A stretch of DNA of 64,000 nt from Paraoerskovia sediminicola (GTDB lineage: Bacteria > Actinomycetota > Actinomycetes > Actinomycetales > Cellulomonadaceae): the NCBI RefSeq assembly GCF_030296575.1, contig NZ_AP027729.1, forward strand, positions 1,054,001-1,118,000, given 5' to 3'. Both the position numbers and the translations under genes were made by a program. This document shows positions 45,065 to 54,796 of the stretch, one piece after another (positions within the stretch are counted from its first letter, which is position 1; each line of letters starts with the position of its first letter). The notes under the pieces are model-generated. The model made no database searches, was not told the origin of the DNA, and saw only the letters and a program-made list of their open reading frames with translations.

Positions 45065-46107
45065 TCAGATCGTGGCGGTGTCGATGACGAACCGGTACCG
45101 GACGTCCGAGGCGACGACCCGCTCGTACGCCGTGTCCACGTCGTCCGCCCCGATCATCTCGATCTCGGCGCCGATGCCGTGCTCCGCACAGAAGTCGAGC
45201 ATCTCCTGCGTCTCGCGGATCCCGCCGATGTTCGACCCGGCCAGGCTGCGGCGTCCGCCCACCAGGGACCCGACGCGGAACGTCTGCGCGTCCGGCGGGA
45301 GCCCCACGAAGACCATCGCGCCGTCGAGGCGCAAGGTTGCGAGGTACCGGTCGAGCGGGAGGTCCGCGCTGACGGTGCTGATGATCAGGTCGAAGCTCTT
45401 GCGGAGGTCCTTGAGGACGGTCGGGTCGGAGGTCGCGACGTAGTGGTCGGCGCCGAAGCGCTCGCCGTCCGCCTGCTTGGAGAGGGTGTGGCTGAGCACC
45501 GTGACCTCGGCGCCCATCGCGTGCGCGATCTTGACCGCGACGTGGCCCAGTCCGCCCATGCCGACGACGGCGACGTGCTTGTCGAGCCCGGCCCCCAACG
45601 GCGCAAGGGCGAGTAGGTCGTGATGCCGGCGCAGAGCAGCGGCGCGGCGACGTCGAGCCCCAACCCGTCCGGGATGTGCAGCACGTAGCGCTCGTCGACG
45701 ACGATCTGCGTCGAGTAGCCGCCGTAGGTCTCCTCGCCCGAGTACTGGCGGCCGTTGTAGGTCATCACGGCGCCCTTCTCGCAGAACTGCTCCTCGCCGT
45801 GCAGGCACGCGTCGCACTCGCGGCAGGAGTCGACGAAGCAACCGACGCCGACGCGGTCGCCGACGAGGTGGTGGGTGACCTCCGGGCCCACGGCGGCCAC
45901 GGTGCCGGTGATCTCGTGGCCGGGGACCATCGGGAAGATCCCCTTGCCCCACTCCTCGCGCGCCTGGTGGATGTCGGAGTGGCAGATGCCGGCGTACGCG
46001 ATGTCGATGAGCACGTCGTGCGTGCCGAGGTCGCGGCGGACGACGGTGGTGCGCTCGAAGGGTGCGCCCGGGGTGGGGGCGGCGAGGGCTGGGACGGTGG
46101 TGGTCAT
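45065..46107 (-). CDS. Zinc-dependent alcohol dehydrogenase, one -1 frameshift
   Basis: Medium-chain, NADP-type cinnamyl/alcohol dehydrogenase (YahK/AdhC group). Frame one: catalytic zinc site [29 protein letters not shown] and structural zinc cysteines C-RE-C-DA-C-...-C in [21 protein letters not shown]. Frame two: cofactor motif [21 protein letters not shown] and the C-terminus. The break is at C5 (45592-45596, plus strand); one added base restores [21 protein letters not shown] and a 347-aa protein, the usual size. ATG start. Divergent from the MarR gene. Confidence 0.9.
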
Positions 46108-46180
46108 CCGTCGAGCGTAGGCCGGGAGGCGCGGCGGCGCGCTCGTCGCGACCCGCGGTGTGAGGAAAGTCATCAGGCAG

Positions 46181-46203
46181 ACTGATCAGTTAGACTGTAT
46201 AGT
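46181..46203 (+). promoter_or_regulatory. MarR gene promoter with palindromic operator
   Basis: Perfect palindrome ACTGATCAGT (46181-46190), followed by -10 TATAGT (46198-46203) and the ATG at 46211, so the transcript probably starts at or near the ATG (leaderless). AGACTG is also directly repeated at 46179-46184 and 46192-46197. The palindrome lies where a bound MarR dimer would block polymerase. Confidence 0.65.
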
Positions 46204-46210
46204 GGGTCGC

Positions 46211-46714
46211 ATGCCCGCTTCCACCAGTCCCGCCACGACCACCTCTGCCGCCACGCCCGCGGCCACCCGACCCGACGGAGCGCCCGACGTCGGGACGCTC
46301 GCGTTCGAGCTGCGGGGCGCCCTCGCCCCCATCTGGCGCCGGCTGATCCACGAGAAGACACTCCCCCTCGGCAAGTCACGCGCCCTGGTGCGGCTCGAGG
46401 CCGTGCCCGACGGCGGAGCGACCTCCGCGAGCCTCGCCGCCTCCGAGCAGATCACCCCGCAGTCGATGGCCGCGATCGTCGCGGACCTCGTCGCGGACGG
46501 CCTGGTCGAACGCACCCGCGACCCGCACGACCGCCGCCGCCTCACCCTGACCATCACCGACGCCGGCCGCGACGCCGTCGCGGAGGACCGGCGCGCGACG
46601 CACGGCTGGCTCGCCTCCGCGGTGGCCGAGCGGCTCGACGACCAGGACCGGGCGGCGCTGGCCGCCGTCCTGCCCGTGCTCCACAAGCTGACCGACGAGG
46701 TCACGGATGTCTGA
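46211..46714 (+). CDS. MarR-family transcriptional regulator
   Basis: 167 aa, winged helix: LPLGKSRALVRLEAVPDGGATSASLAASEQITPQSMAAIVADLVADGLVERTRDPHDRRRLTLTIT (wing with DPHDRRR). ATG chosen at MPASTSP, eight bases after a strong -10, matching a leaderless message. Its stop lies inside the exporter gene (8-base overlap), so the two form an operon; the regulator likely represses both. Confidence 0.88.
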   Translation: MPASTSPATTTSAATPAATRPDGAPDVGTLAFELRGALAPIWRRLIHEKTLPLGKSRALVRLEAVPDGGATSASLAASEQITPQSMAAIVADLVADGLVERTRDPHDRRRLTLTITDAGRDAVAEDRRATHGWLASAVAERLDDQDRAALAAVLPVLHKLTDEVTDV

Positions 46715-48235
46715 GCGCCGGGCCGTAGAGACGGCGTCCGACACGTCACCGCAGGGAGCACCGCAGGTAGGGCGCGGGTTCGTCCCCGGGCTCGTCTACG
46801 CGGCGCTGTCCGCGGCGATCGTCAGCTCGCTCGGGCTGCTGCTCGTCCCGACGATCGGGGCCGAGTTCGCCGTGCCCGTCAGCACGGCGCAGTGGACGCT
46901 GACCGTGAACCTGCTGGTCGGCGCCATCGCGACGCCGGTGCTCGGTCGGCTCAGCGACGGCCCGCACAAGCGAGGGATCCTGCTGGCGACGCTCGCGGTG
47001 ATCCTCGCGGGTTCCGTGATCGCTGCGACCGCGCAGTCCTTCGCGTGGATCCTCGTAGGGCGCGCCCTCCAGGGCCTGTCGTTCGCGATCACGCCCATGG
47101 CGATCACCCTCGCCCGCCGGTACGCGCCCCCGCCAAGGTGCAGGGCGCGATCTCGTCGCTGTCGATCACCGTCGCGACGGGGATCGGGATCGGCTACCCG
47201 CTGACCGGCATCATCGCGGCGACCCTCGACTACCGGTACGCGTTCTGGTTCGCAGGGCTGTTCGTGATCTCCGCGATGGTGGTCGTGCTCGTCGTCGTGC
47301 CTCGCGGGCCGGACGAGCAGGGACTGCGGGTCCCGTTCGACACTGTCGGCGCGGTGCTGCTCGGCGTAGGGCTCGCCGCTCTGCTCCTCGGGATCAGCGA
47401 GGGCCCCAACTGGGGGTGGACGTCGGTGAGCACGATCGCGACCATCGTCGGCGCCGTCGTCGTCCTCGCCCTGTGGGTGGTGCGCGAGACCAGCACCGCG
47501 CACCCGTTGATCCGGCTGGACCTGCTCCGCAAGTCCGACGTGCTGCTCGCGAACGTGACCGCGCTCAGCCTCGGCGCGTCGATGTACATCGGGCTGTCCG
47601 TGATCAGCCTCATCGCCCAGGCGCCCACCGAGACGACCTACGGCGTCGGGCTGCCGCTCTTCTGGGCAGGGTTCGTCATGCTGCCGCTGTCGCTCGGGAG
47701 CCAGACGTCGAGCCGGCTCGCCAAGGTGCTCGTGCGCCGCGTCCCGTTCACGCTGCTGCTGCCCATCGGTGCGGTGTTCGTGACGGTCGCCAACCTCATG
47801 CTGCTCGGCGCGCACGACGAGCTGTGGGAGCTCCTCGTGGGGACCTTCTTCTTCGGCGTCGGCATCGGCACCACCTACGCGGCGATGCCAGGCCTCATCG
47901 CCCGCGGCGTCGCGGCGCAGGAGCTCGGGAGCGCGGTGAGCTTCAACCAGGTGCTGCGCACCGTCGGCGGATCGCTCGGCTCCGCCGTCGCCGGGGCCGT
48001 CCTCGCGACCCACATGGGCACCGACCTGCTGCCCACGGGGCGGGGCATCGACATGACGTTCCTGGTGAGCGGGCTCGCGTGCGCCGCCGTCGCCCTGGGG
48101 CTCATCTCGCACGCCGTGGTCTCCGCGCGGCTCGCGCGCCGTCGCGCCCAGGCACGGCACCCGGGGGTCAACGCCTCGCGCGACGAGGTGGTCGAGGGCA
48201 TCGAGGAGCTCGAGCCGCACGAGACTGTGCGCTAG
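46707..48235 (+). CDS. MFS transporter, one -1 frameshift
   Basis: About 509 aa when joined; DHA2-like exporter with about 14 hydrophobic helices. Frame one has VSTAQWTLTVNLLVGAIATPVLGRLSDGPHKRGIL (motif A) and ends at LARRYAPP; frame two resumes with AKVQGAISSLSITVATGIGIGYPLTGI (motif C region). The break is at C5 (47127-47131); one added C restores RRYAPPAKVQGA. Starts within the MarR gene and is presumably induced by the MarR ligand. Substrate unknown. Confidence 0.87.
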
Positions 48236-48612
48236 GCGCAGGTCGAGGTGCCGGCCGGAGCGCAGGTCGAGCGCAGGTCAGGGTGCAGGTCAAGGTGCAG
48301 GTCAAGGTGCACGCAGTAGCAGAGCACGACACGCAGCGGGACGCGCGTCAGCGGAGCGCCTCAGAGAGCGCCTCAATAGGCAGGACCGGCCTCGGGCGGG
48401 CGAAGGCGAGGTCTTGAGCTCGCGCAGACCCGACGGCCGCCGGCACGGCAGCAGCACAGCCCTCCGGTACGGCTACTCAGGCCCGGAGAGCGACATGGTT
48501 GCGGCCGCGCAGAACCTCGAACCGTGGGCGTGGACGTGGGCGCGGGCCCGGGCACGGGCACGGGCACGGGCACGGGCACGGGCACGCTCCGACGCGAACG
48601 GTCGCGACGGTG
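48236..48612. other. Repeat-bearing intergenic region
   Basis: No supported gene in about 380 bp between the converging MFS and DUF222-HNH genes. It holds two perfect copies of GCAGGTCAAGGT (48285-48296 and 48297-48308) with degenerate copies before them, and six GGGCAC hexamers (48550-48585). Short open frames here translate only the repeats. Confidence 0.65.
48550..48585 (+). repeat. Six perfect GGGCAC hexamers
   Basis: Non-coding hexanucleotide array 28 bp past the HNH gene stop. Same unit as in the exonuclease gene at 231-248. Confidence 0.8.
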
Positions 48613-50427
48613 TCAGAAGGGCGGATCCCCGAGCACGCCACCGAGGGCAACGCATGATCGACCCGCAGACCCAGACCCAGACCCAGACCCAGACCCAGAC
48701 CCAGACCCAGACCCAGACCCAGACCCAGACCCAGACCCAGACGGGATGATCGCACCGAGCACCTCGGGTGGGCGCTCGTAGGTGCCACCCGTCGGGCTCG
48801 TCCACGTCGTGACGGCCGTGGAGGGGTCGCGTTCGACCGTCCACCGACCATGTGTCTTGAGTCGATGGTGGTGACGACACAGGGCTTGGAGGTTGTCGGC
48901 TCTGGTCGGCGGTCTCGATCCGCGCTCACCCTCCGTGCGAGGGGTCCGGCCGGCGCGTCGACCCGGCGACACCGGGAAAGGTTCGATGTGATCGAGGTCC
49001 GAGCGCGAGGCGAGCACCCGGCAGCCCGGGAACGTGCAGGTCGCATCACGGGCCTCGACCGCGGCTCGCAGGGCTGCGGACGGCCGATATGCGGTGGTCC
49101 CGACGTCACGCAGGGCCCCGCTCTCCGGATCGGTGAGCAGTCGACGCCAGGTGGCGTCGCCCGCGATCTCGCGGGCCACGTCCGCAGGCACCGGCCCGTA
49201 CCCGGCGAGGTAGCCCGGTCGCTCGTCGAGTCCGAGCAACGTCGAGGCGGCGACCGTGACCAGCACGAGACGTCGACCGTCGATCCGGCCCTGGCCCTGG
49301 CCCTGGCCCTGGCCCTGGCCCTGGCCCTGGCCCTGGCCCTGGCCCTGGCCCTGGCCCTGGCCACGATCCCCCGGCGTCTGGCCTGCGCCGAGCCCCGGAG
49401 GCGGCCCGGGGACCGACACCGAACCGAAGCCGAACGCAGGGCTGGCTCCCGACGCCGAGTCGGAACCGCGCACCGGGCCGGGGCCCCACGCGGAACCGCG
49501 GCTGCACAGATCCGCGAGGGCATCGGACCTGCGCTCGTCCATGGACCGCTGATCGTCGCCGGCCTGAGCTCGCGCGGCATCGTCGAGCGTGTTCCAGATG
49601 CCGCGCGCCTGCTCCGCAGGCAGGTAGGCAGTCAGGCGAGCCATCGCGTCCGGGCACGGCTCGAAGGTCACGCACCGGCGCCGACGCTCCCCGGACCGTC
49701 GTCGCTCAGCAGCCTCAGGGTCGAGCTGGATCTCGGCCTTGCGGGCGGCGTCACGTAGTCGCGGAGCGGTCATGCGCGATGCATCGTCCACGAGCGAGGC
49801 GATCAGTGCCGCGCGCCGTGAGGGCGAGGCCGTGGGTGCCGCGTCGAGCAGGACTCTCGCGCGCCGCTCGTCGATGCGCCCAGCGATCAGGGCCTGGGCG
49901 ACCGCCGGATGCTGGCCCAGGCCGACGGCGAGCTCGGTCGTGCGGGAGGCCGCAGCCCGCGTGGTGCACAGCCGTGCGGAGATCTCGTCGTCGACGAACT
50001 CTAGGTCCCGCGACCCCGCGCGCCGCGAGAGGAGCTCGCGCACGACCACGGCCTGGCTCGCGGTAGCCCAGGCGCGAACCCTCTCCCAGGCGGCGAGCGC
50101 CTCGATGAGCGCCTCGTCGTCGAGGCCTGACGCGTCGACGTCCGCCAGCGCACGGCACAGGCCAGGACCGGGAGCCGCTCCCTCGATGAGAGCAGGACCA
50201 GGCTCCGGGGCGGGTGCGCCGGTGGGACCGGAGCCGTCACCGCGGCGCACGGCGCGCCTCGGTGACGTGCCGACCGGTCCGAGTCCGCGCAGCCAGTCCT
50301 CGACGGCCTCCGCGAACCTCGACTCCACTGCCGAGCCGGCCACGGGCTCGAACAGGTCGATCGAGCCGAGCGCGCAGCCGCCGGCGCCGAGCGGCCGGAT
50401 GCGCTGCGGGTGGCTGGCTTCGAACAT
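48613..50427 (-). CDS. DUF222 / HNH endonuclease (13E12-type repeat protein) with two hexamer repeats
   Basis: 604 aa. DUF222 region at about residues 90-330 (LDDEALIEALAAWERVRAWATASQ, IDERRARVLLDAAPTASPSRR). HNH nuclease at about 460-540: ATCTFPGCRVLASRSDLDHIEPFP then NLQALCRHHHRLKTHGRW, with Cys pairs and His for metal. Between the two is a Gly-Gln tract from 12 hexamers (49291-49362); the C-terminus has a Ser-Gly tract from about 13 hexamers (48666-48742). ATG start with no ribosome site, overlapped by a LexA-like box. This abundant actinobacterial family has no settled function; mycobacterial 13E12 members include SOS-controlled ones. Confidence 0.88.
   Translation of the reverse strand: MFEASHPQRIRPLGAGGCALGSIDLFEPVAGSAVESRFAEAVEDWLRGLGPVGTSPRRAVRRGDGSGPTGAPAPEPGPALIEGAAPGPGLCRALADVDASGLDDEALIEALAAWERVRAWATASQAVVVRELLSRRAGSRDLEFVDDEISARLCTTRAAASRTTELAVGLGQHPAVAQALIAGRIDERRARVLLDAAPTASPSRRAALIASLVDDASRMTAPRLRDAARKAEIQLDPEAAERRRSGERRRRCVTFEPCPDAMARLTAYLPAEQARGIWNTLDDAARAQAGDDQRSMDERRSDALADLCSRGSAWGPGPVRGSDSASGASPAFGFGSVSVPGPPPGLGAGQTPGDRGQGQGQGQGQGQGQGQGQGQGQGQGRIDGRRLVLVTVAASTLLGLDERPGYLAGYGPVPADVAREIAGDATWRRLLTDPESGALRDVGTTAYRPSAALRAAVEARDATCTFPGCRVLASRSDLDHIEPFPVSPGRRAGRTPRTEGERGSRPPTRADNLQALCRHHHRLKTHGRWTVERDPSTAVTTWTSPTGGTYERPPEVLGAIIPSGSGSGSGSGSGSGSGSGSGSGSGSAGRSCVALGGVLGDPPF
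48666..48742 (-). repeat. CAGACC hexamer array, C-terminal Ser-Gly tract of the HNH protein
   Basis: Twelve perfect CAGACC units and a partial thirteenth (CAGAC), in frame, coding Ser-Gly dipeptides on the minus strand. Confidence 0.92.
49291..49362 (-). repeat. CTGGCC hexamer array, Gly-Gln tract of the HNH protein
   Basis: Twelve perfect CTGGCC units, 72 bp, in frame, coding Gly-Gln on the minus strand between the DUF222 and HNH domains. Confidence 0.92.
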
Positions 50428-50435
50428 ATGTACAC
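50420..50435. promoter_or_regulatory. LexA-like (SOS) box at the HNH start codon
   Basis: TCGAAC-ATAT-GTACAC compared with the actinobacterial SOS box TCGAAC-N4-GTTCGA: left half exact, right half 3 of 6. It covers the start codon (50425-50427). The region is A/T-rich, as expected for a promoter. Confidence 0.4.
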
Positions 50436-50533
50436 ACTAAGTCGAGCCACCGACATCCCGCGGTGCCCTCCACACCTCACTGCAAGGTGCGAGGTCGACA
50501 CCGGGAGCAACCCGTCCGGAGCGCGCGGCGGGG

Positions 50534-51208
50534 TCAGCGCCGGCGCCACCATCGACGAGGTCCGTCCCGTTCAACCGAGCGGCCGGAGCCCCCGGCCCGA
50601 CCGCTCCCGCCCGTGCCAGTCGAGCCCGCGCCGCCCGAACCAGCGGCACGCCGCGCCAGCGACCGCGCCTGCCGCCGTTCGAGCCACCGCTCGACCTCGA
50701 CGTCCGGGTCCCGCGTGGGCGTCACGACCGGCGGACCGCCCGTGAGCTGACGGCGGGCCGCGACGACCCGGACGTCGAACTCCTCGACCGCCGCGCGGAC
50801 GTCCTGCGCCGTGAGCAGCTCGTCCAACGCCTCGTCGAGCGCGGCGTCGTCCTTGCGCAGCTGGATCGCCTCGGGCGCGACGCCGGAGATCTGCTCGCGC
50901 TCGACGAGCTTCTTGACCCACCAGTCGGGGTCGTGGCTGTCGAGACCGGGGATCGGCTTGCCGGCCAGCGGGAGGTCGTCGAACTCGCCGCGCTCCATCG
51001 CCGCCTGGATCTGCCGCTCGACCCACAGGTGGCGCGTCATGACGCGGTCGCGCGCCCTGCGCGCCTCCGCGGCCTTGTCGCGCTCCGCCTGCTCGAAGTC
51101 CGCGATCTGCCGCTCGGCGTCGTCCGGGTCGTAGGGCACGCCGGACGAGCGGTCGGCCGTCTGGGCGCGGTACTGCGCCGCCCGGCGTGCGGCGTCGTCC
51201 TTCGTCAC
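50534..51208 (-). CDS. DUF1992 family protein (DnaJ C28-like)
   Basis: 224 aa. The DUF1992 core is seen at about residues 55-125: WVERQIQAAMERGEFDDLPLAGKPIPGLDSHDPDWWVKKLVEREQISGVAPEAIQLRKD. A Gly/Ser/Arg-rich tail follows. It lacks a J-domain. GTG start (TKDDAARRAAQYR) with GAGG upstream; the longer frame upstream is antisense to the LLM gene. Function unknown. Confidence 0.85.
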   Translation of the reverse strand: MTKDDAARRAAQYRAQTADRSSGVPYDPDDAERQIADFEQAERDKAAEARRARDRVMTRHLWVERQIQAAMERGEFDDLPLAGKPIPGLDSHDPDWWVKKLVEREQISGVAPEAIQLRKDDAALDEALDELLTAQDVRAAVEEFDVRVVAARRQLTGGPPVVTPTRDPDVEVERWLERRQARSLARRAAGSGGAGSTGTGGSGRAGGSGRSVERDGPRRWWRRR

Positions 51209-51304
51209 CGTTCCAGCCTCGTCCGCCGCAGGTGAGCACGCAACGTCGGCGGGCACGCCGCCCGACCGCGTGCGAGCCCGCCCGACCGGCTCCAGGATCG
51301 CCTC

Positions 51305-52309
51305 ATGACGCGCTTCGGCTACACCCTCATGACCGAGCAGTCGGGCCCGAAGGAGCTCGTGCGCTACGCGACGAGCGCGGAGGACGTCGGGTTCGACTTC
51401 GAGGTGTCCAGCGACCATTACTTCCCCTGGCTCACCTCGCAGGGTCACGCCCCGTACGCCTGGTCCGTGCTCGGCGCCGTCGCCCACGCGACGAAGCACG
51501 TCGAGCTGATGACCTACGTGACGTGCCCGACGATGCGCTACCACCCGGCGGTGGTCGCGCAGAAGGCGGCGACGCTCGGACTGCTGTCGGACGGCCGCTT
51601 CACCCTGGGCCTGGGCTCGGGCGAGAACCTCAACGAGCACGTCGTCGGTGAGCGCTGGCCCGCCGTCGGGGAACGCCACGACATGCTCGCCGAGGCGATC
51701 GAGGTCATCCGTGCCCTCCTGTCGGACGACGGCCCCGTCACTCTCGACCTCGGCCACTACCGGGTCGACTCGGCGCGGCTATGGGACCGGCCGGCCGACG
51801 GCGTCGACCTCGCTGTCGCTGTCTCCGGCCCGACGTCCGTCGCCCGGTTCGCCGGCCTGGCGGACCACCTCGTCGCCGTCGAGCCCGACGAGGCGCTGGT
51901 CTCGGCGTGGCACGACGAGCGCAGGACGGCGGGGCTCGCCCCGTCCCGCGCGATCGGCCAGATCCCGATCTCCTGGGACACCGACCGTGAGGCCGCGGTG
52001 CAGCGGGCCCACGAGCAGTTCCGCTGGTTCGGGCTGGGCTGGCCGGTCAACGCCAACCTCCCCACCACGGAGGCGTTCGAGTCGGCCACCGGGTTCGTGA
52101 CGCCTGACGACGTCGCGGCCGCGATCCCGTGCGGCCCCGATCTCGACGCGATCGTGGAGGCCGTCTCCGCCTACTGGGAGGCCGGGTTCACCGACGTCGC
52201 CCTCGTCCAGATCGGGGACGAGAAGCAGCAGGAGTTCCTCGACACCGCCGCCGGCCCGCTGCTCGACGCCCTACGATCGGCCGCCCCGGGCGAGCGGAGC
52301 GCCTCGTGA
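51305..52309 (+). CDS. LLM-class F420-dependent oxidoreductase
   Basis: 334 aa luciferase-like TIM barrel: MTRFGYTLMTEQSGPKELVRYATSAEDVGFDFEVSSDHYFPW, LGLGSGENLNEHVVGERWP, both typical of the F420-dependent glucose-6-phosphate dehydrogenase-like TIGR03557 group. Uses deazaflavin F420 rather than FMN by family resemblance; substrate unknown. Its stop overlaps the start of the HAD gene (GTGA), so they are cotranscribed. Confidence 0.88.
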   Translation: MTRFGYTLMTEQSGPKELVRYATSAEDVGFDFEVSSDHYFPWLTSQGHAPYAWSVLGAVAHATKHVELMTYVTCPTMRYHPAVVAQKAATLGLLSDGRFTLGLGSGENLNEHVVGERWPAVGERHDMLAEAIEVIRALLSDDGPVTLDLGHYRVDSARLWDRPADGVDLAVAVSGPTSVARFAGLADHLVAVEPDEALVSAWHDERRTAGLAPSRAIGQIPISWDTDREAAVQRAHEQFRWFGLGWPVNANLPTTEAFESATGFVTPDDVAAAIPCGPDLDAIVEAVSAYWEAGFTDVALVQIGDEKQQEFLDTAAGPLLDALRSAAPGERSAS

Positions 52310-52992
52310 CGGGCGCCGTCCTGCTCGACGTCGACGGCACGCTCGTCGACTCCAACTACCTCCAGGTCATGGCGTGGGTGCGGGCCTTCCGGGACGAGTC
52401 GATCGAGGTCGACGCCTGGACGGTGCACCGGTCACTCGGCCAGGCCGGTCCGCAGCTCGTGGAGCGGGTCACCCGGGCCCGCGGCCTCCGGCTCGACGAC
52501 GACACGACCGAGCGGGTCCTCGACGCCCACTCGCGGCGCGCCGAGGAGTCCTTCGACCTGCTCCGCGCGTTCGACGGCGCGGCCGACCTCGTCCGTGCCG
52601 TCCGCCACAGGGGCGCGCGCCCCGTCCTCGCGACCTCGGCGTCGCCGGACTCGCTCGAGCACCTGCGCGGGGTGCTGGGCGTCGACGAGGAGCTGCACGC
52701 CGTCACGTCGTCCGCCGACGTCGAGGTCTCCAAGCCCGAGCCCGACCTCGTCCACGTCGCGCTCGAGGCGGCCGGCGTGGGCCCCGAGGACGCCGTGTTC
52801 GTCGGGGACTCCGTGTGGGACGCGCTCGCCGCAGCCCGTGCCGGCATCCCGTGCGTCGCCGTCCTCAGCGGCGGCGTCGGCGAGGCGGAGCTGCGTGACG
52901 CCGGTGCGGTCGAGGTCTACGACGACGTCGCCGACCTGCTGGCGCACCTCGACGAGAGCGTGCTCGCGCGGGCGTGGACCACCGGGACCTGA
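52306..52992 (+). CDS. HAD family phosphatase
   Basis: 228 aa. Motif I LLDVDGTLVDSN with Asp8 and Asp10, motif II VLATSASPDSLE, Lys in VSKPEPDLVHVAL, motif IV VFVGDSVWDALAA. A helical cap between residues 20 and 80 as in phosphoglycolate phosphatase-like subfamily I enzymes. Substrate unknown. GTG start coupled to the LLM gene; followed by a strong terminator. Confidence 0.9.
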   Translation: MTGAVLLDVDGTLVDSNYLQVMAWVRAFRDESIEVDAWTVHRSLGQAGPQLVERVTRARGLRLDDDTTERVLDAHSRRAEESFDLLRAFDGAADLVRAVRHRGARPVLATSASPDSLEHLRGVLGVDEELHAVTSSADVEVSKPEPDLVHVALEAAGVGPEDAVFVGDSVWDALAAARAGIPCVAVLSGGVGEAELRDAGAVEVYDDVADLLAHLDESVLARAWTTGT

Positions 52993-53021
52993 CCGGCGCG
53001 CCCGTCGCCCGGCGGGGACGC

Positions 53022-53063
53022 ACGACGAGGGCCGTACCCCACGCGGGGCACGGCCCTCGTCGT
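53022..53063. terminator. Strong bidirectional terminator hairpin
   Basis: ACGACGAGGGCCGT (53022-53035) pairs perfectly with ACGGCCCTCGTCGT (53050-53063); inside, CCCC (53037-53040) pairs with GGGG (53045-53048) across one mismatch with an ACGC loop. It serves the converging HAD and alkaline phosphatase genes. Confidence 0.88.
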
Positions 53064-53080
53064 ACGTCGGACCGCTCGCG

Positions 53081-54796
53081 TCAGCGGTTGGCGATCGTCA
53101 GGTCGAGGTTCTTCGACGTCGACCGGCCGTCGATCCCGACGGACACGATCTTCACCGTATAGTCCCCGTTCGGGTAGTCCCGGGTGTCGAGCGCCAGCAC
53201 CGGCTTGGTGCCGGCGTTCGTGCTGCCCGCCGCCTTCGTGTTGTCGGTCTTCCAGACCCCGCCCTGGTTGAGCTCGATGTACGTGTACTTGGGCTCGGAG
53301 TCGAGCTTCACGACGATCTTCTGCTTGCCGCGCACGCTGGCCCCGTCGCTGAGGTTCACCGACCGGATCACGGGCGCGCCCGCAGCGGGGGCGTCCGTGT
53401 CGAGGTTCAGCGCGTCGTTGACGGTGAAGAACACGTCGGTCTGGTCGGTGAGCCCGACGACGTTCGCTGCCCGCGGCCCGTAGGCGGCGATCCGCACCTG
53501 GGACCCGGTGTGCGCCTGCGAGCCGCCCTCCTCGGCGGTGCCGTAGGCGATCGTCATCGGGGCGCCGTCGACCGTGGTGAGCGTGCGCGTCAGGCCCGGC
53601 GTCGTGGAGCCCGGGTAGACGATCTGGCTGGAGTGCGCGTGGTCGGCCGTCGCGATGACGAGCGTGTTGCCGTCCGCCTCCGCGAAGTCGAGGGCGGCCT
53701 TCACCGACGCGTCGAAGTCGACGGTCTCACCGATCTGCGCGCACGGGTTGGCGGCGTGGTCCTGCTTGTCGATGCTCGCGCCCTCGACCTGGAGGAAGAA
53801 GCCCTTCTTCGACGACGGGTCGTCGAGCAGCGAGATCGCCTTGGACGTCATGGCCTCGAGGGTCGGGACGTCGGCCGTGTGGTCGGGGTTCTCGTCGCAG
53901 GTCACGGCGGGCTCGGCGCCGCCGGCCTTGGTGGCGAGCGGCCCGTCCCAGACGGTGGGCATGTTGCCCGCGGAGAAGAGCCCGAGCAGCGGCTGCTTCT
54001 GGTGCGCGAACGTCACGGCGTCGAGGTCCGCGGCCGTCGTCACGACGTCGTACCACCGCGCCTCGGCCTGCTCCAGCAGCGTCTTGCCCTTCCACTGACC
54101 GGCCTGGGCGACGTCGTCGAAGTACTCGAGGCCGCCACCGAGCGTGACGTCGGGGCGGGTGTCGAGCAGCTGCTCCGTGATCGAGCCCAGCCCGCCGTTG
54201 CGCAGCAGGTCCGTGTCGGCGCAGGCGGACGACGACGGCGTGTAGCACTTGCGGTGCGAGACGTGCGCGACCTGCACGGCCGGCGTCGCGTCCTGGATCT
54301 CAGCGGTCGAGACGTCTCCGGTGCGCAGGCCGTTCGCCTTCGCGATCTGCAGCAGCGTGCGCTGCGGGGCGCCCTCGAGGTCGACGGAGATCGCGCCGTT
54401 GTAGGTCTTGGTCCCGGTGGCCCACCCGGTGCCGGACGCCGCGGAGTCGGTGACGTAGTCGGGGAGCCCGGTCTCCCGGTCGAGCGCGTACGTCGTGTAC
54501 TGGCCCGTCAGGGGCAGCGCGTCGAGCCCGTCGAACCGGCCCGCGGCACCCTCGGCGTAGTTGCGAGCGATCGTGATCTCCGAGTCGCCCATGCCGTCGC
54601 CGACGAGCAGGATCACGTTCTTCGCGCGGCCCGCGTCGATCGCGGCACGGACCTCCTTGGACTGGTCGCCGGCGAGCTGTCGGGCGCCACCGTTGACGCT
54701 GAGGTCCGCCCCGACGGCGTACGCCCCTGCGGCGCCGAGCACGAGGGTGCCGACGAGGGCGGACGAGAGAGCGATGCGCTGTGCACTGCGTCGCAC
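53081..54796 (-). CDS. Secreted alkaline phosphatase
   Basis: 571 aa. Exported metal-dependent phosphomonoesterase for phosphate scavenging. Signal peptide in the first 30 residues ([26 protein letters not shown]). Metal ligand Asp67 in [13 protein letters not shown], nucleophile Ser118 in [14 protein letters not shown], later metal-site strings [22 protein letters not shown] and AHTGSQVRI. About 120 C-terminal residues form an extra beta domain ([23 protein letters not shown]). GTG start with AAGGAG nearby. Divergent from catalase; no clear Pho box recognised in the 193-bp gap. Confidence 0.9.
   Translation of the reverse strand: MRRSAQRIALSSALVGTLVLGAAGAYAVGADLSVNGGARQLAGDQSKEVRAAIDAGRAKNVILLVGDGMGDSEITIARNYAEGAAGRFDGLDALPLTGQYTTYALDRETGLPDYVTDSAASGTGWATGTKTYNGAISVDLEGAPQRTLLQIAKANGLRTGDVSTAEIQDATPAVQVAHVSHRKCYTPSSSACADTDLLRNGGLGSITEQLLDTRPDVTLGGGLEYFDDVAQAGQWKGKTLLEQAEARWYDVVTTAADLDAVTFAHQKQPLLGLFSAGNMPTVWDGPLATKAGGAEPAVTCDENPDHTADVPTLEAMTSKAISLLDDPSSKKGFFLQVEGASIDKQDHAANPCAQIGETVDFDASVKAALDFAEADGNTLVIATADHAHSSQIVYPGSTTPGLTRTLTTVDGAPMTIAYGTAEEGGSQAHTGSQVRIAAYGPRAANVVGLTDQTDVFFTVNDALNLDTDAPAAGAPVIRSVNLSDGASVRGKQKIVVKLDSEPKYTYIELNQGGVWKTDNTKAAGSTNAGTKPVLALDTRDYPNGDYTVKIVSVGIDGRSTSKNLDLTIANR

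Noticed and set aside
48550-49362. CRISPR array
   Set aside because: Repeats are contiguous 6-mers without spacers, mostly inside a coding frame, and there are no cas genes.
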